The notes: generated by a model not told the origin, from the letters alone. DNA of 38,687 nucleotides from JAJZRJ01 sp040757055 (GCA_040757055.1 JBFLXY010000016.1:1-38687), one strand, 5' to 3'. Shown: positions 30,571 through 38,524, numbered from the stretch's first letter. Translations and numbers: made by a program.

Positions 30571-31365
30571 TCACACCTCCGACAGTTTGGTGGTCACGAT
30601 CAGCTCGTATCTGTCCGTGGCGCCGATCCGCTCATACACCCGGATATGCACGCTGGAACCGATCACCTGGAGGCTGTCGTTGAGCGCGTCCATGGCCCGA
30701 CGCCACTTGTCATCGTCGATGTTGATGGAGCGCAGGCGCAGCAGGTTGGAGAGGCTGACCTTGCCCTTTTTGTCCACGTTGAAGGCGTCCATCACCAGGG
30801 CCTTGATCTCCACCCGCGCCCCCTCGGACCACTCGCGCACGCACTCGTCGAAGAGCTGCTTGGCGATGTCGATGCGCTCATCCGGCTCGATGTGGTCGCT
30901 GACCGCGCGGAGCACCTTGTACTTGCCGTCAAACGAGATGATGGAGAGGTTGCCCTTGGCGCCACCCATCCGCACCCCGTACCTCTCACCGGAGAGCTGC
31001 ACAAAGGCGTCGATGTCGCCGGCCACCTGCTCCTTGAACACGCGCACCGTGTCGCTCAACCCCTTGGCCCGCTTGACGATCCCCTTCACCAGGTCGTCGC
31101 AGAGCAGGTCGCGCTCCTTGATGGCGCCGATCGGCACCAGGCGCCCCTTGGCGTCCTTCATGAATCCTTCCGGTATTTTTTCTTCCACGCGCTTCCCTCC
31201 GTAGATTTCCAGCACCTTGGCCGCGATCGCCTCGGTGCTCCCTTTATATGTGCCGCTCAAAACCTGACTGATCGCGGTCGTGCTGTAGTCGAGCTTGCGG
31301 CCCACTGCCGCCTGGCTGCCTTCGGCCGCCACCGCCTTATGCAGCAGGTTGAACCACTCCGCCAT
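30571..31365 (-). CDS. XRE-type HTH fused to DUF3164
   Basis: A 264-residue protein. Residues about 5-55 form an XRE-like helix-turn-helix (EGSQAAVGRKLDYSTTAISQVLSGTYKGSTEAIAAKVLEIYGG). Residues about 65-262 are DUF3164 (IPEGFMKDAKGRLVPIGAIKERDLL, GDIDAFVQLSGERYGVRMGGAKGNLSIISFDGKYKVLRAV, IRVYERIG). DUF3164 is a hallmark of Mu-like early regions, usually without the HTH. The role is unknown; single-strand or replication-related binding has been guessed. A good ribosome site (GGAGG) lies upstream. Confidence 0.88.
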   Translation of the reverse strand: MAEWFNLLHKAVAAEGSQAAVGRKLDYSTTAISQVLSGTYKGSTEAIAAKVLEIYGGKRVEEKIPEGFMKDAKGRLVPIGAIKERDLLCDDLVKGIVKRAKGLSDTVRVFKEQVAGDIDAFVQLSGERYGVRMGGAKGNLSIISFDGKYKVLRAVSDHIEPDERIDIAKQLFDECVREWSEGARVEIKALVMDAFNVDKKGKVSLSNLLRLRSINIDDDKWRRAMDALNDSLQVIGSSVHIRVYERIGATDRYELIVTTKLSEV

Positions 31366-31708
31366 GGGTCGCCTCCAGGTACCGCTTAATCTTGGCCGAG
31401 GCCACGTCTAGGGTCACCAGGGTCTGCCGCAGCAGGTTGTGCCGCACCTCCTCGCCCCGCTCCAGCCGGGTAACCAGCTCGACCAGCCCGTCGAGCCGAT
31501 AGGCCGAGGGGGGCTCCTCGCTCACTCCCAGCAAGGCACGGGCCTGGCGCTGGATGCGGCACAGCGCCTGCTCGGTCTCGGTTCTGGCGGCGTGCATCGA
31601 GCCCACCGCTGCTTGCAGGGTCAGCACATCGTCGATGATCTTCAGGGCCGTGCCCTTGATGTCGGTGGGCGCGGCGGCCCGGTACAGCACCGTGCATTTT
31701 TCGCTCAT
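31337..31708 (-). CDS. Early phage protein, unknown function
   Basis: A 123-residue protein, helical, with KGTALKIIDDVLTLQAAVGSMHAARTETEQALCRIQRQARALLG and a late VTLDVASAKIKRYLEATHGG. The ATG at 31708 has AGGAGG seven bases upstream and is preferred to a TTG two codons earlier. It overlaps the start of the HTH-DUF3164 gene by 29 bases. No family recognised. Confidence 0.7.
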   Translation of the reverse strand: MSEKCTVLYRAAAPTDIKGTALKIIDDVLTLQAAVGSMHAARTETEQALCRIQRQARALLGVSEEPPSAYRLDGLVELVTRLERGEEVRHNLLRQTLVTLDVASAKIKRYLEATHGGVVQPAA

Positions 31709-31710
31709 GG

Positions 31711-32172
31711 TCAATCCTCCTCCCTTATTGATTGCTGGCCTCCGGCCAGTTGCATTTCTCGTTCGATCTCCACCGACGCCCTGTAGATGCGAATCTCCTC
31801 GGCGCAGACCCCGAACATCGCAATCAGTTCCCGCAACTCATCCCCGCTGACGGCTGGGGCGATGAGCTTCTCTTGCAGGTGGTCATGTGCGGCTCGCAGG
31901 ATGCCGAACATCCGCTGGCGATGGCGCTCCGCAACCGGGCCTTCCGTTGGCGCCGGCAACGGAAGGCCCTCTTCTCCGGTAGCCAAATACCTGGCACCAC
32001 GCTCGATTCTCTCCAGCCGCTGCCAAAGCCATTTTCCCCATGGTGGAGTCAAGGAGTCCTTGAGCGCGTGCCGGATGTCCGCCGCGTCCTCGGTGATCCC
32101 CTTGGCCACCGTCGCCATCTTCTCGCGCCGGCTTGACGCCTGGTCGATGCCGACCACCTTCTTGCTATTCAT
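31711..32172 (-). CDS. Early phage protein, unknown function
   Basis: A 153-residue protein, mostly helical, with MATVAKGITEDAADIRHALKDS early and ELRELIAMFGVCAEEIRIYRASVEIEREMQLAGGQQ late. GGAGG lies six bases before the ATG, which overlaps the winged-helix gene stop by eight bases. No family recognised; it belongs to the replication-side cluster after MuB. Confidence 0.7.
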   Translation of the reverse strand: MNSKKVVGIDQASSRREKMATVAKGITEDAADIRHALKDSLTPPWGKWLWQRLERIERGARYLATGEEGLPLPAPTEGPVAERHRQRMFGILRAAHDHLQEKLIAPAVSGDELRELIAMFGVCAEEIRIYRASVEIEREMQLAGGQQSIREED

Positions 32173-32746
32173 GGCCGGCCTCCAGTTCGTTGATGACCAT
32201 CACCGCCTTGCCGATCAGCTCCCGTGCCGTCAACAGATCGGCCCTGGCCTGCGCGCTTTTCTTCCGCCGCAACGCGCGCAGCTTGGCGGCCTTGGCCTCG
32301 TCCACCGGCATCGCCACGGCGGCGTTGACATTGATGATCTGATAATGGTGCGGCTGATTGTCCGGTTGCGGGCTGCGGCGGACAATGCCTCGCGCGACGA
32401 GCATCTGGAGCCACTCCTTGGCATACTCCCGCGAGACCCCGGCCAGCTCCACCAGGTCGGCGACGACAACCCGCTTGCGCATCCTCAACACGCGCCACAT
32501 GACCTCGCGCTTGTCGGGTTTGCGCGTTTGGTCCTCCGCCAAGGCATAAACGCCTTGCTGTACCCTGACGACCTTGCCAGCCTTGCTGAGGTCGGAGAGG
32601 GCGTTCAACACCTGCTTGTGGGCCTGCCGCGTCTGGACCATCAGGGCGCTGGACACGTCGTCCGCATGGACACGTCCGCTCGTTGCCGTGGCGGCCAGCT
32701 TGGTAAGGGTTTCGAGTACCCGGCCGGCGAATGATTGATGTGCCAT
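32165..32746 (-). CDS. Tandem winged-helix early protein
   Basis: A 193-residue protein with two winged-helix-like parts: VHADDVSSALMVQTRQAHKQVLNALSDLSKAGKVVRVQQGVYAL and REVMWRVLRMRKRVVVADLVELAGVSREYAKEWLQMLVARGIVRRSPQ. A basic tail follows (RRKKSAQARADLLTARELIGKAV). GAGGGGG lies before the ATG, two bases after the MuB stop. The open frame continues upstream through the MuB gene but without coding quality. It is likely a DNA-binding regulator or replication accessory. Confidence 0.78.
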   Translation of the reverse strand: MAHQSFAGRVLETLTKLAATATSGRVHADDVSSALMVQTRQAHKQVLNALSDLSKAGKVVRVQQGVYALAEDQTRKPDKREVMWRVLRMRKRVVVADLVELAGVSREYAKEWLQMLVARGIVRRSPQPDNQPHHYQIINVNAAVAMPVDEAKAAKLRALRRKKSAQARADLLTARELIGKAVMVINELEAGHE

Positions 32747-32748
32747 GG

Positions 32749-33468
32749 CTACCCCCTCAGGCTCTGCTTGACCGCGACCTTGGCCATCTCGACCGTCGGC
32801 ACGGTGGCCCGCTTGGCGTTCATGATGTTGACCAGGCTGATGGTGTCGCGCTTCATCACCCGGAAACAGCCGTTGGCGCCCTGGTGCAGCACCTCGGCCA
32901 CCTCCTCGGGCATCTGGATGCCGGCGGCCTCGCCGGCAAAGGCCAGCACGTCGGAAACCCCGACCGGCTCGAACTCCATCAACTGAAAGGTTCGGTTCCA
33001 CATGCGGCCGACCTGCCGCAGGTGGGTCTTCAACTCCTCCTCGCCGATCAGCACGAAGGGCGCGGTGGAGAGATCGGCGAGGTCGCGCACCGTTTCCAGG
33101 TGCAATCGTGGCAGCTTCTCGATCTCCTCGATAAAGACCGGCCGGCCCTCCTGTTTGTTGAGCGCGTCCATCACCGCCAGGAAGGCAGGGTCTTTACGGT
33201 GCGGCGGGTTATTGATGCCCAGCTCGCGGCAAAGGGCCTGCAAGAATCCCAGCTCGCTATGCCGCCAGATGGAAAGGCAGCGCAGGAACACGCAGCCGTT
33301 ATTCGCCGCGTACCATTGGGCGGTGCGGGTCTTACCGCGCCCGGCCGGCCCGACCACGGCCGCGAAGCGCCCCTCGCCGGCCGACAACATCAGGGCGTCG
33401 ATCATCGCCTGGAAGTTGCGGACGTTTCTGGTCTTGACAAACCTGGGTAAAACACGTATTTCTTTCAT
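32749..33468 (-). CDS. B: Transposition target-selection ATPase MuB
   Basis: A 239-residue AAA+ ATPase. Walker A is GPAGRGKT (about 40-47), Walker B PVFIEEIEKL (about 110-119), and sensor-like FVLIGEEEL follows. It binds target DNA, delivers it to the transposase and protects phage DNA from self-integration. It lacks the N-terminal helix-turn-helix part of Mu MuB (about 312 residues), so it is a short form. The ATG at 33468 shares one base with the transposase stop (TGATG) and has GAGGAGG upstream. Confidence 0.92.
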   Translation of the reverse strand: MKEIRVLPRFVKTRNVRNFQAMIDALMLSAGEGRFAAVVGPAGRGKTRTAQWYAANNGCVFLRCLSIWRHSELGFLQALCRELGINNPPHRKDPAFLAVMDALNKQEGRPVFIEEIEKLPRLHLETVRDLADLSTAPFVLIGEEELKTHLRQVGRMWNRTFQLMEFEPVGVSDVLAFAGEAAGIQMPEEVAEVLHQGANGCFRVMKRDTISLVNIMNAKRATVPTVEMAKVAVKQSLRG

Positions 33469-35690
33469 CAAACCTCCTCTTCTTGGTTGGGGTTGGTTTC
33501 TCCGGCGGCTGCGTCCACAGCCGCCTTTTCTTTTTTGCCGCGCAGAACGGCCAGCACGACCCGGCGACTCTCGAAGTATTCAAGGTCGCGGGCCGGCGCG
33601 GTCTGCTCGAAAACCAGCATGAACTGGCGGGCCTGGGCGGGCAAATCCTCGCCGCGCATCTCTTTTTCCAGCCAGTATTCGTAGCGATCGAACTCGCTCA
33701 TCTCCTCAAGCCGTGCCGCCTGTTCCGCCGCCAGGCGCGACGCGAACAGCCGTTTCTCCTCCTCTTCCCTCTCCACCTCGCTGGCGATCTCTTCCGGGGT
33801 TTTCCGTGCCTCAAGTTGCTTGACCTTCAGGCTCTTGCCGCCAGCTTTCTTGGGCTCGTGGTTCTCGATCTGCTGCTGCACCTCGGCCAGCAGGTTCTTG
33901 CCCATGAATTCCCGCACCCCTCCCACGGTTTTGCTCCGCAGGCGTTCCACCTGGGCGAGCTGGCGCCCGAGTTCTTCGCGTTGCTCCTCGGTGCCGAACT
34001 TGGCCAGCGGATGCACCTTCTCCCTCGGCAGGGCCTCACAGAGTAAGGTGCCGTCCTGGTCGTACACCAGCACCGACGACTGGTCCTGCATGTCGTAACG
34101 CACCATGGCCTTGTGCTTCCTGCCATAGAGGGCAGGATCGTAGAACCACGGCCCATGCGGCGTGATCTTCACCCCGTTGGCGTGGATGCTCACTTCCTTG
34201 GCTGCCGTCATCAAGAGGCGCAGCGCGGTCTCGTCCACCCCTGGCCCCCGCGCGGAGTTGAACATCTCCATGGGCCGCACGCCCTTGAGCCGGCCCCGCT
34301 CCTTGGCGGTCGTGCCGTATTCGTAAAACCAGCAGGCCACGGCCACGTGGGCCTCCTCCAGGGTGGGCGACTGACCGTTGGTGATCTTGGCGTGCAGATC
34401 CCGGAGCAGCTTCTCGCCCCGGCTCATGTGGGCCGGCTTGTTGGCCACATCGGTGCCCACGTAACTCAGGCACCGGCGCTCCAATGCCCCGAAGATTTTA
34501 AAGAAGCGCTCGATGGTCTTGCTCCGCGCCTTGTAGGGCCGGGCCACGATGGTCTCGATGCCGAGCTTTTCATAGATGCCAGGCTCTCCGCTCTGCATGA
34601 AGTCGCCGGTGAAATACTTGGCCTTGAAGGCGCGGCCGTTGTCGAAATAGACCGCCTTCGGCAGTTTGCCCAGGCGGATGATGGCCCGGCGCAGGGCGTT
34701 GCTGATCGCCTTGACGTTCTCGGTGGGGGTGATCTCCCAGCCCACCGGCATCATGGACTTCATGTCGAGCCAGGCCACCAGGATCATGCGCTGGGCCTTG
34801 CCTGTCCATGGGTTGGTGATGGTGAAGTTGAGCACGTGGCCGTCTGCCACCAGGGCGTCCCCTGGTTCGATCAGGTCGTAGTCGCGTTCCACGTAGGGGA
34901 GCCCTTCGCCTTCCAGGGCAGCCATGCCCCTGTGCCAGAAGAGCCATGTGTCGTTGTTGGTGGCGATCCACCGGTCAAGAGTGCGACGGTAGGTGGCCTT
35001 GCTCACCGTGACGGCGATGCCGCGTTCCTGTGCAAGGCCCCTGGTGGAGACAATCAGCTCTTCCTTCGGGGTGTTGCGGCACACCGGCGACTGCACCAAG
35101 GAGAGCAGCAGGTCTCTTTCCGCCCGGCTGATTTTTTCCGCCCCCTTCAGGTGCCGGCCGCGCAGGTCGGCCAGTGCAAGGATGTCGCCCCGATACGCCT
35201 TGACCCTCTGTTTCCAGCCCTCTATGGTCTTCCAATGCACCCGGCCAAGGGCAGCGAACAACTCAGGATACGGGATGCCGGTATTGTAGGCGGCCACGAA
35301 CTCGTCGCGGGCCGTGACCTGGGTGCCGCGCGGCGCGCTGGCGATTGACTCTCGGTAAAGTTTAAGCAGCGCCGCCTTGTGCTGTGCCTGCTGGATGCGG
35401 TTTTCGTCCAGGGCGGGCAAGATGGCCGGTTTGGTGGTAACTGGGAGAGTGGTGGTTGGCGGTGCCGGCACGGCAGTGGCGATGGCCTTTTCGATCTGCC
35501 GCGCTTCGAGGTGGCCTTTCAGTTTTCGTGCTTCGCTCTTGGAGAGCGGCAGGGATTCCAACTCGTAAACGTTGCCGCCCCGTTTCCCTCTGCCAACCGG
35601 CGCTGGCCAACTCTGCGAGGAGGCGCGTTTGCGGATGGCGCGATCTGACACCTCAAGCGCTGCGGCTATGTCTGCGGTGGTGACTTTCAC
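33468..35690 (-). CDS. A: DDE transposase MuA
   Basis: A 740-residue Mu-type transposase/integrase. The N-terminal winged helix (about 1-60, TTADIAAALEVSDRAIRKRASSQSW) would bind the enhancer/operators. A central end-binding part follows (about 100-250). The catalytic RNase H core has VADGH (D283), YFDNGRAF (D350) and KTIERFF (E394), the DDE triad. A beta-barrel domain (about 480-600) and a basic C-terminal region complete it; the latter contacts MuB and ClpX in Mu. The start is a GTG overlapping the preceding stop (GTGA). Confidence 0.96.
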   Translation of the reverse strand: MKVTTADIAAALEVSDRAIRKRASSQSWPAPVGRGKRGGNVYELESLPLSKSEARKLKGHLEARQIEKAIATAVPAPPTTTLPVTTKPAILPALDENRIQQAQHKAALLKLYRESIASAPRGTQVTARDEFVAAYNTGIPYPELFAALGRVHWKTIEGWKQRVKAYRGDILALADLRGRHLKGAEKISRAERDLLLSLVQSPVCRNTPKEELIVSTRGLAQERGIAVTVSKATYRRTLDRWIATNNDTWLFWHRGMAALEGEGLPYVERDYDLIEPGDALVADGHVLNFTITNPWTGKAQRMILVAWLDMKSMMPVGWEITPTENVKAISNALRRAIIRLGKLPKAVYFDNGRAFKAKYFTGDFMQSGEPGIYEKLGIETIVARPYKARSKTIERFFKIFGALERRCLSYVGTDVANKPAHMSRGEKLLRDLHAKITNGQSPTLEEAHVAVACWFYEYGTTAKERGRLKGVRPMEMFNSARGPGVDETALRLLMTAAKEVSIHANGVKITPHGPWFYDPALYGRKHKAMVRYDMQDQSSVLVYDQDGTLLCEALPREKVHPLAKFGTEEQREELGRQLAQVERLRSKTVGGVREFMGKNLLAEVQQQIENHEPKKAGGKSLKVKQLEARKTPEEIASEVEREEEEKRLFASRLAAEQAARLEEMSEFDRYEYWLEKEMRGEDLPAQARQFMLVFEQTAPARDLEYFESRRVVLAVLRGKKEKAAVDAAAGETNPNQEEEV

Positions 35691-36163
35691 TTCTCCATCT
35701 CCCTCAAGAAGAGTTCCCGCTTGCGCTTTTCCTCGCGGATGCGCTTGGCCTCTTCGTCAAGCCTTCTGATCTCGCTTCTGAGCGCGTCCGGCCCAGGCAA
35801 GGCAAACAGCCCGGCCGTTTCGGCCATGATCCGGAGCGGCGCGAGATCGCCGGTGACCTTGCAGAAGGCCGGCAGGTATTCCGCCGGCATCCGGTGCCCG
35901 TCCTTGCTCTCGGCCGTCCAGGCGTCCAACATGTATTTGCTGACCTCGCAACCCACCAGGTGGCTCATCTGGCCGGCGATCTCCCAGCGGGAGAGGGGGC
36001 ATTGTTTGATGGCCGCGCACAGGGCGAGCCGCAGCCTCTCCCGCAGGTTGCAGCAACCCTCGCCCTCTTCGGGGCTGCCAAGCTGCGCCCGTGCTGCCAC
36101 CAGCAGGTCGAGCAGGCTCATCTGGCCGGGGTGCACGTCTATTTTTGGGGTCTTTTTAGCCAT
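35687..36163 (-). CDS. Conserved early DNA-binding-like protein before the transposase
   Basis: A 158-residue protein with the stretch CNLRERLRLALCAAIKQCPLSRWEIAGQMSHLVG, then VSKYMLDAWTAESKDGHRMPAEYLPAFCKVTG. This pattern is common just ahead of MuA in Mu-like phages and looks like a helix-turn-helix. A highly charged coiled coil ends the protein (RRLDEEAKRIREEKRKRELFLREMEK). It overlaps the Ner stop by eight bases. Function unknown; control of early transcription is plausible. Confidence 0.82.
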   Translation of the reverse strand: MAKKTPKIDVHPGQMSLLDLLVAARAQLGSPEEGEGCCNLRERLRLALCAAIKQCPLSRWEIAGQMSHLVGCEVSKYMLDAWTAESKDGHRMPAEYLPAFCKVTGDLAPLRIMAETAGLFALPGPDALRSEIRRLDEEAKRIREEKRKRELFLREMEK

Positions 36164-36470
36164 TGACCGCTTCCCGCCGCGCTGGTACCGTGTGGTTATT
36201 CAGGTACTTGGCCTTGAGCGTGCGCTCGTATTCGGTGCGCTTCTTGTTGATTTCGCACTCGATGAGCGGGCGGAGGTAGCGGGACGCGCGCGGGCCGAAA
36301 CACTGCTCGACGGTCAGGCCGAGGTAGTCGGCGATGGCCTGCCGGATATGGCTGCTCTTGCGGGTGCCCTTGACGTTCTTCTGCACCGCGTGCCAGTTGT
36401 GGCCGATGGCGTGGCCGAGATATTTCATGGATATGCCGCGAGCTTTAAAGAGTCTCTGGAGATCGTTCAT
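36156..36470 (-). CDS. ner: Ner-like early regulator
   Basis: A 104-residue protein with a helix-turn-helix (about 12-58: GISMKYLGHAIGHNWHAVQKNVKGTRKSSHIRQAIADYLGLT) and SRYL at 64-67, similar to the end of Mu Ner. A basic tail follows. Ner turns down the early and repressor promoters. It is the first gene of the leftward operon. The start MNDLQ is chosen because the longer frame upstream has no ribosome site and poor composition. The ribosome site here is weak. Confidence 0.8.
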   Translation of the reverse strand: MNDLQRLFKARGISMKYLGHAIGHNWHAVQKNVKGTRKSSHIRQAIADYLGLTVEQCFGPRASRYLRPLIECEINKKRTEYERTLKAKYLNNHTVPARREAVNG

Positions 36471-36493
36471 ACACACACCACTAAGGGTTCGAT

Positions 36494-36790
36494 ATGCAGA
36501 GTGACCAAATGAAAGCAATCTGCGGGATGGTTGTCGGCACAGAGTTGGCCATCGTTCACATGGCCACCATTCTGGAAACAAAAGGGGTGGCCTCCAAAAA
36601 GGACATCGCAGCCTCGTACCGGGCGACTGCCGCGAATATTGGGCAGGGAGTCCAAAACAGGGACATCGTTGTTATGATTCTGGATCATATTGCGGCCGGG
36701 ATTGATGGGCAGGCGTCGGCTGGTGATCCTGGTCCTTTTCTTCGGTTGATTCTAGGAGGCAAGCAGTCAGATCATCCTGGACAAGATTGA
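36494..36790 (+). CDS. Hypothetical plus-strand gene opposite the early leader
   Basis: A 98-residue frame, MQSDQMKAICGMVVGTELAIVHMATILETKGVASKKDIAASYRATAANIG..., preceded by AAGGG seven bases upstream. Its amino-acid make-up is protein-like and it may be a helical bundle. It diverges from ner by 23 bases and would be antisense to the early leader RNA. It is either a small lysogeny-side gene or a chance frame; nothing similar is known to me. Confidence 0.45.
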   Translation: MQSDQMKAICGMVVGTELAIVHMATILETKGVASKKDIAASYRATAANIGQGVQNRDIVVMILDHIAAGIDGQASAGDPGPFLRLILGGKQSDHPGQD

Positions 36791-36900
36791 GCCAGGTCGC
36801 AGAGACACAGCTTGCCTGAATGCTCGTGGTGATGATTTGCATGGTGGGGCTTTGTCTCCTTTTGGGCTGGTGGGTGTCTAAGGCTCGGACTCTGATAGAC

Positions 36901-36930
36901 AGAGTACAACCATGTTTGTGGTAAAGTCAA
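36901..36930 (-). promoter_or_regulatory. Candidate leftward early promoter Pe
   Basis: On the minus strand TTGACT (36930-36925) and TACTCT (36906-36901) are 18 bases apart. The -35 box lies inside one arm of a perfect operator palindrome (36926-36947), so repressor binding would block it. The transcript would start near 36893 and run to ner, leaving a leader of about 420 bases. Confidence 0.4.
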
Positions 36931-37091
36931 CCACAAAAGTGGTTGACACTTCGTTTTTTCCAAGCGACAACCACTTTTGAAAAAGTTGTCTCAAGTTAAA
37001 ACGAAAAAACAGCAAGATAAAGCAAGTGACAACCACTTTCGTTTTTGGGCCGCCTGGTTGTCACTTTAGGAATTACTTAAGTGACAACCAC
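36904..37091. promoter_or_regulatory. Operator cluster: repeated TGACAACCAC motifs
   Basis: At least seven copies of (A)GTGACAACCAC occur in both orientations. A perfect 9-base palindrome with a 4-base spacer lies at 36926-36947. Weaker copies are at 36904-36912, 36964-36974 and 36985-36990. Exact copies AAGTGACAACCAC lie at 37024-37036 and 37079-37091, and an inverted one at 37055-37066 pairs with 37024-37035 over 12 bases. They fill the space between the early promoter and the repressor gene. They are the likely binding sites of the repressor, and by Mu analogy the enhancer for the transposase. Confidence 0.8.
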
Positions 37092-37100
37092 GAATGTTAC

Positions 37101-38024
37101 ATGACCACCCTCGGCGAGCGGATAAAGATCATCAGAGGAGATACCTCTCGGGAGAAATTCGCCCCGCTGCTTGGTGTCAGCAAAAACACCATTGTCAACT
37201 ACGAAACTGACGCCAGAACTCCTGATACCAATTTCGTAGTTCGTCTTCTCGAATTGTACCCGGACACCAACCCGACATGGCTGCTCACCGGAGACGGCCC
37301 GAGGCATATCGAGTCGCGCCACCGCGACACAGCGGGCGACATGGCCAAACACTTGCTACTTGGCGACAAGGACGCCGCCCTCCGCAGGAGTAAAAAGACG
37401 AAGGAAATTGGGTCAGCCATGCGGGCCGCAATCGATTCTGCCAACCAGGTGTGGCATGAGATCGGCGGCGAGAAGCTTCCGGAGCCGCAGACCGCTGCGG
37501 AAAAACAGCTCGCCACCGCCCTAGCTGGCTTGCGGGCAAGGTACGAAGCCGCCGAGTTTGGCAGGCTGGCCGCCGAACAACAGGCGGACGAGTTTGCCGA
37601 TGGTGCCGATTACATTAAAATCCCGCGCTACGAGGTGGCGGCCAGCGCCGGTGGCGGCGCCGTGATCCATAGCGAACAGGTGGTTGACTATCTTTCGTTC
37701 CGGGCTGAGTGGGTAAGAAACACCTTGGGCGTGTCGGTGCGCGATCTGGCGCTCATCAGCGTGATCGGCGACTCCATGGAGCCGACGCTTTCGGAGGGTG
37801 ACGTGGTGCTGCTGGACATGACCACCAAGAGCGTACTGGACGGCTCGATCTATGCGCTGCAACTCAATGGCGGGCTGCTCGTCAAGCGCATACAGCGACG
37901 ACTCGATGGGAGTGTTGTGGTAAAATCAGACAACCCTCGCTACGACACAGAGGAAGTCTCCGAAGACAAAGCCGATCGACTCAAGATCATCGGCCGCGTA
38001 GTGTGGGTGGGGAGAAGGCTTTAG
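37101..38024 (+). CDS. LexA/CI-type prophage repressor with S24 peptidase
   Basis: A 307-residue repressor. The N terminus has an XRE helix-turn-helix (about 5-50, SREKFAPLLGVSKNTIVNYETDARTP). A variable helical linker follows. The C-terminal peptidase S24 domain (about 172-305) has a likely cleavage site Ala183-Gly184, the nucleophile in GDSMEPTL (Ser225) and the general base in LLVKRIQ (Lys262). Self-cleavage after DNA damage should lift repression; this differs from Mu c, which is not of the S24 type. The ATG at 37101 lies just after the last operator, suggesting self-control. A GTG 75 bases upstream is possible but would put operators inside the gene. Confidence 0.92.
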   Translation: MTTLGERIKIIRGDTSREKFAPLLGVSKNTIVNYETDARTPDTNFVVRLLELYPDTNPTWLLTGDGPRHIESRHRDTAGDMAKHLLLGDKDAALRRSKKTKEIGSAMRAAIDSANQVWHEIGGEKLPEPQTAAEKQLATALAGLRARYEAAEFGRLAAEQQADEFADGADYIKIPRYEVAASAGGGAVIHSEQVVDYLSFRAEWVRNTLGVSVRDLALISVIGDSMEPTLSEGDVVLLDMTTKSVLDGSIYALQLNGGLLVKRIQRRLDGSVVVKSDNPRYDTEEVSEDKADRLKIIGRVVWVGRRL

Positions 38025-38044
38025 GGGTTCGAGGGGAGATAAAA

Positions 38045-38509
38045 ATGAGGAAGAGCTTTTTATTGTTGATCGTTGCAGCCTTCTTATCTGGCTGGAGCGG
38101 GCTGTGTGTGGCGAATGATAGTACAGCACGTCCGTATTATCCGAATGCCGTCTATCAGATAGTAATCAAAAAAGAGAAAGAACCTGGCTATGCCGCCCTC
38201 GCGAAGGGAATCGGTTTCGACACAAGGACCAGATATACCTATACGGAATATGCCGACATCAAAAGGAAGAACAACGTGGGAATTGCTGGTGCTTACGATT
38301 TCCTTTTGTTATCAACTGGCGGCACCGCAGGGGAAAATGACGATCTGCAAAGATTTAATCAGCAGTCGTGCGGATGGGAAACCACCTACTATTCCAACCA
38401 TTCCTTGACGGTGATCCATGAGGTTTGCAGTGATCAAGCCAGGACACACGCATGGGTTCGGATTTTAAAGGTGGCCAAAGGGCGTCGCCCCAATTTGCAC
38501 AAGGAATAA
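38045..38509 (+). CDS. Small secreted protein, probable lysogenic cargo gene
   Basis: A 154-residue protein with a clear signal peptide (MRKSFLLLIVAAFLSGWSG..., cleavage expected after CVA, about residue 23). The mature part has two cysteines (QQSCGW, HEVCSD) that could form a disulfide, and many tyrosines. The ATG has AGGGGAG eight bases upstream; an earlier in-frame start overlaps the repressor. It follows the repressor by 20 bases, so it should be expressed in the lysogen. It looks lower in GC than its neighbours, as expected of an acquired cargo gene. No family recognised. Confidence 0.8.
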   Translation: MRKSFLLLIVAAFLSGWSGLCVANDSTARPYYPNAVYQIVIKKEKEPGYAALAKGIGFDTRTRYTYTEYADIKRKNNVGIAGAYDFLLLSTGGTAGENDDLQRFNQQSCGWETTYYSNHSLTVIHEVCSDQARTHAWVRILKVAKGRRPNLHKE

Positions 38510-38524
38510 TCTTTCTGAGATTAC
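38508..38524 (-). repeat. Inner transposase-site-like repeat, right end (site 3)
   Basis: TTCTGAGATT at 38513-38522 is an exact copy of the core of the next site (38565-38574), 52 bases away and in the same orientation. With the terminal site it makes three ordered sites at this end, as at the Mu left end. Confidence 0.6.

Noticed and set aside
36467..36688. A minus-strand 73-codon frame in the early leader
   Set aside because: It has low-quality composition, no ribosome site and overlaps the better plus-strand frame and the ner start.
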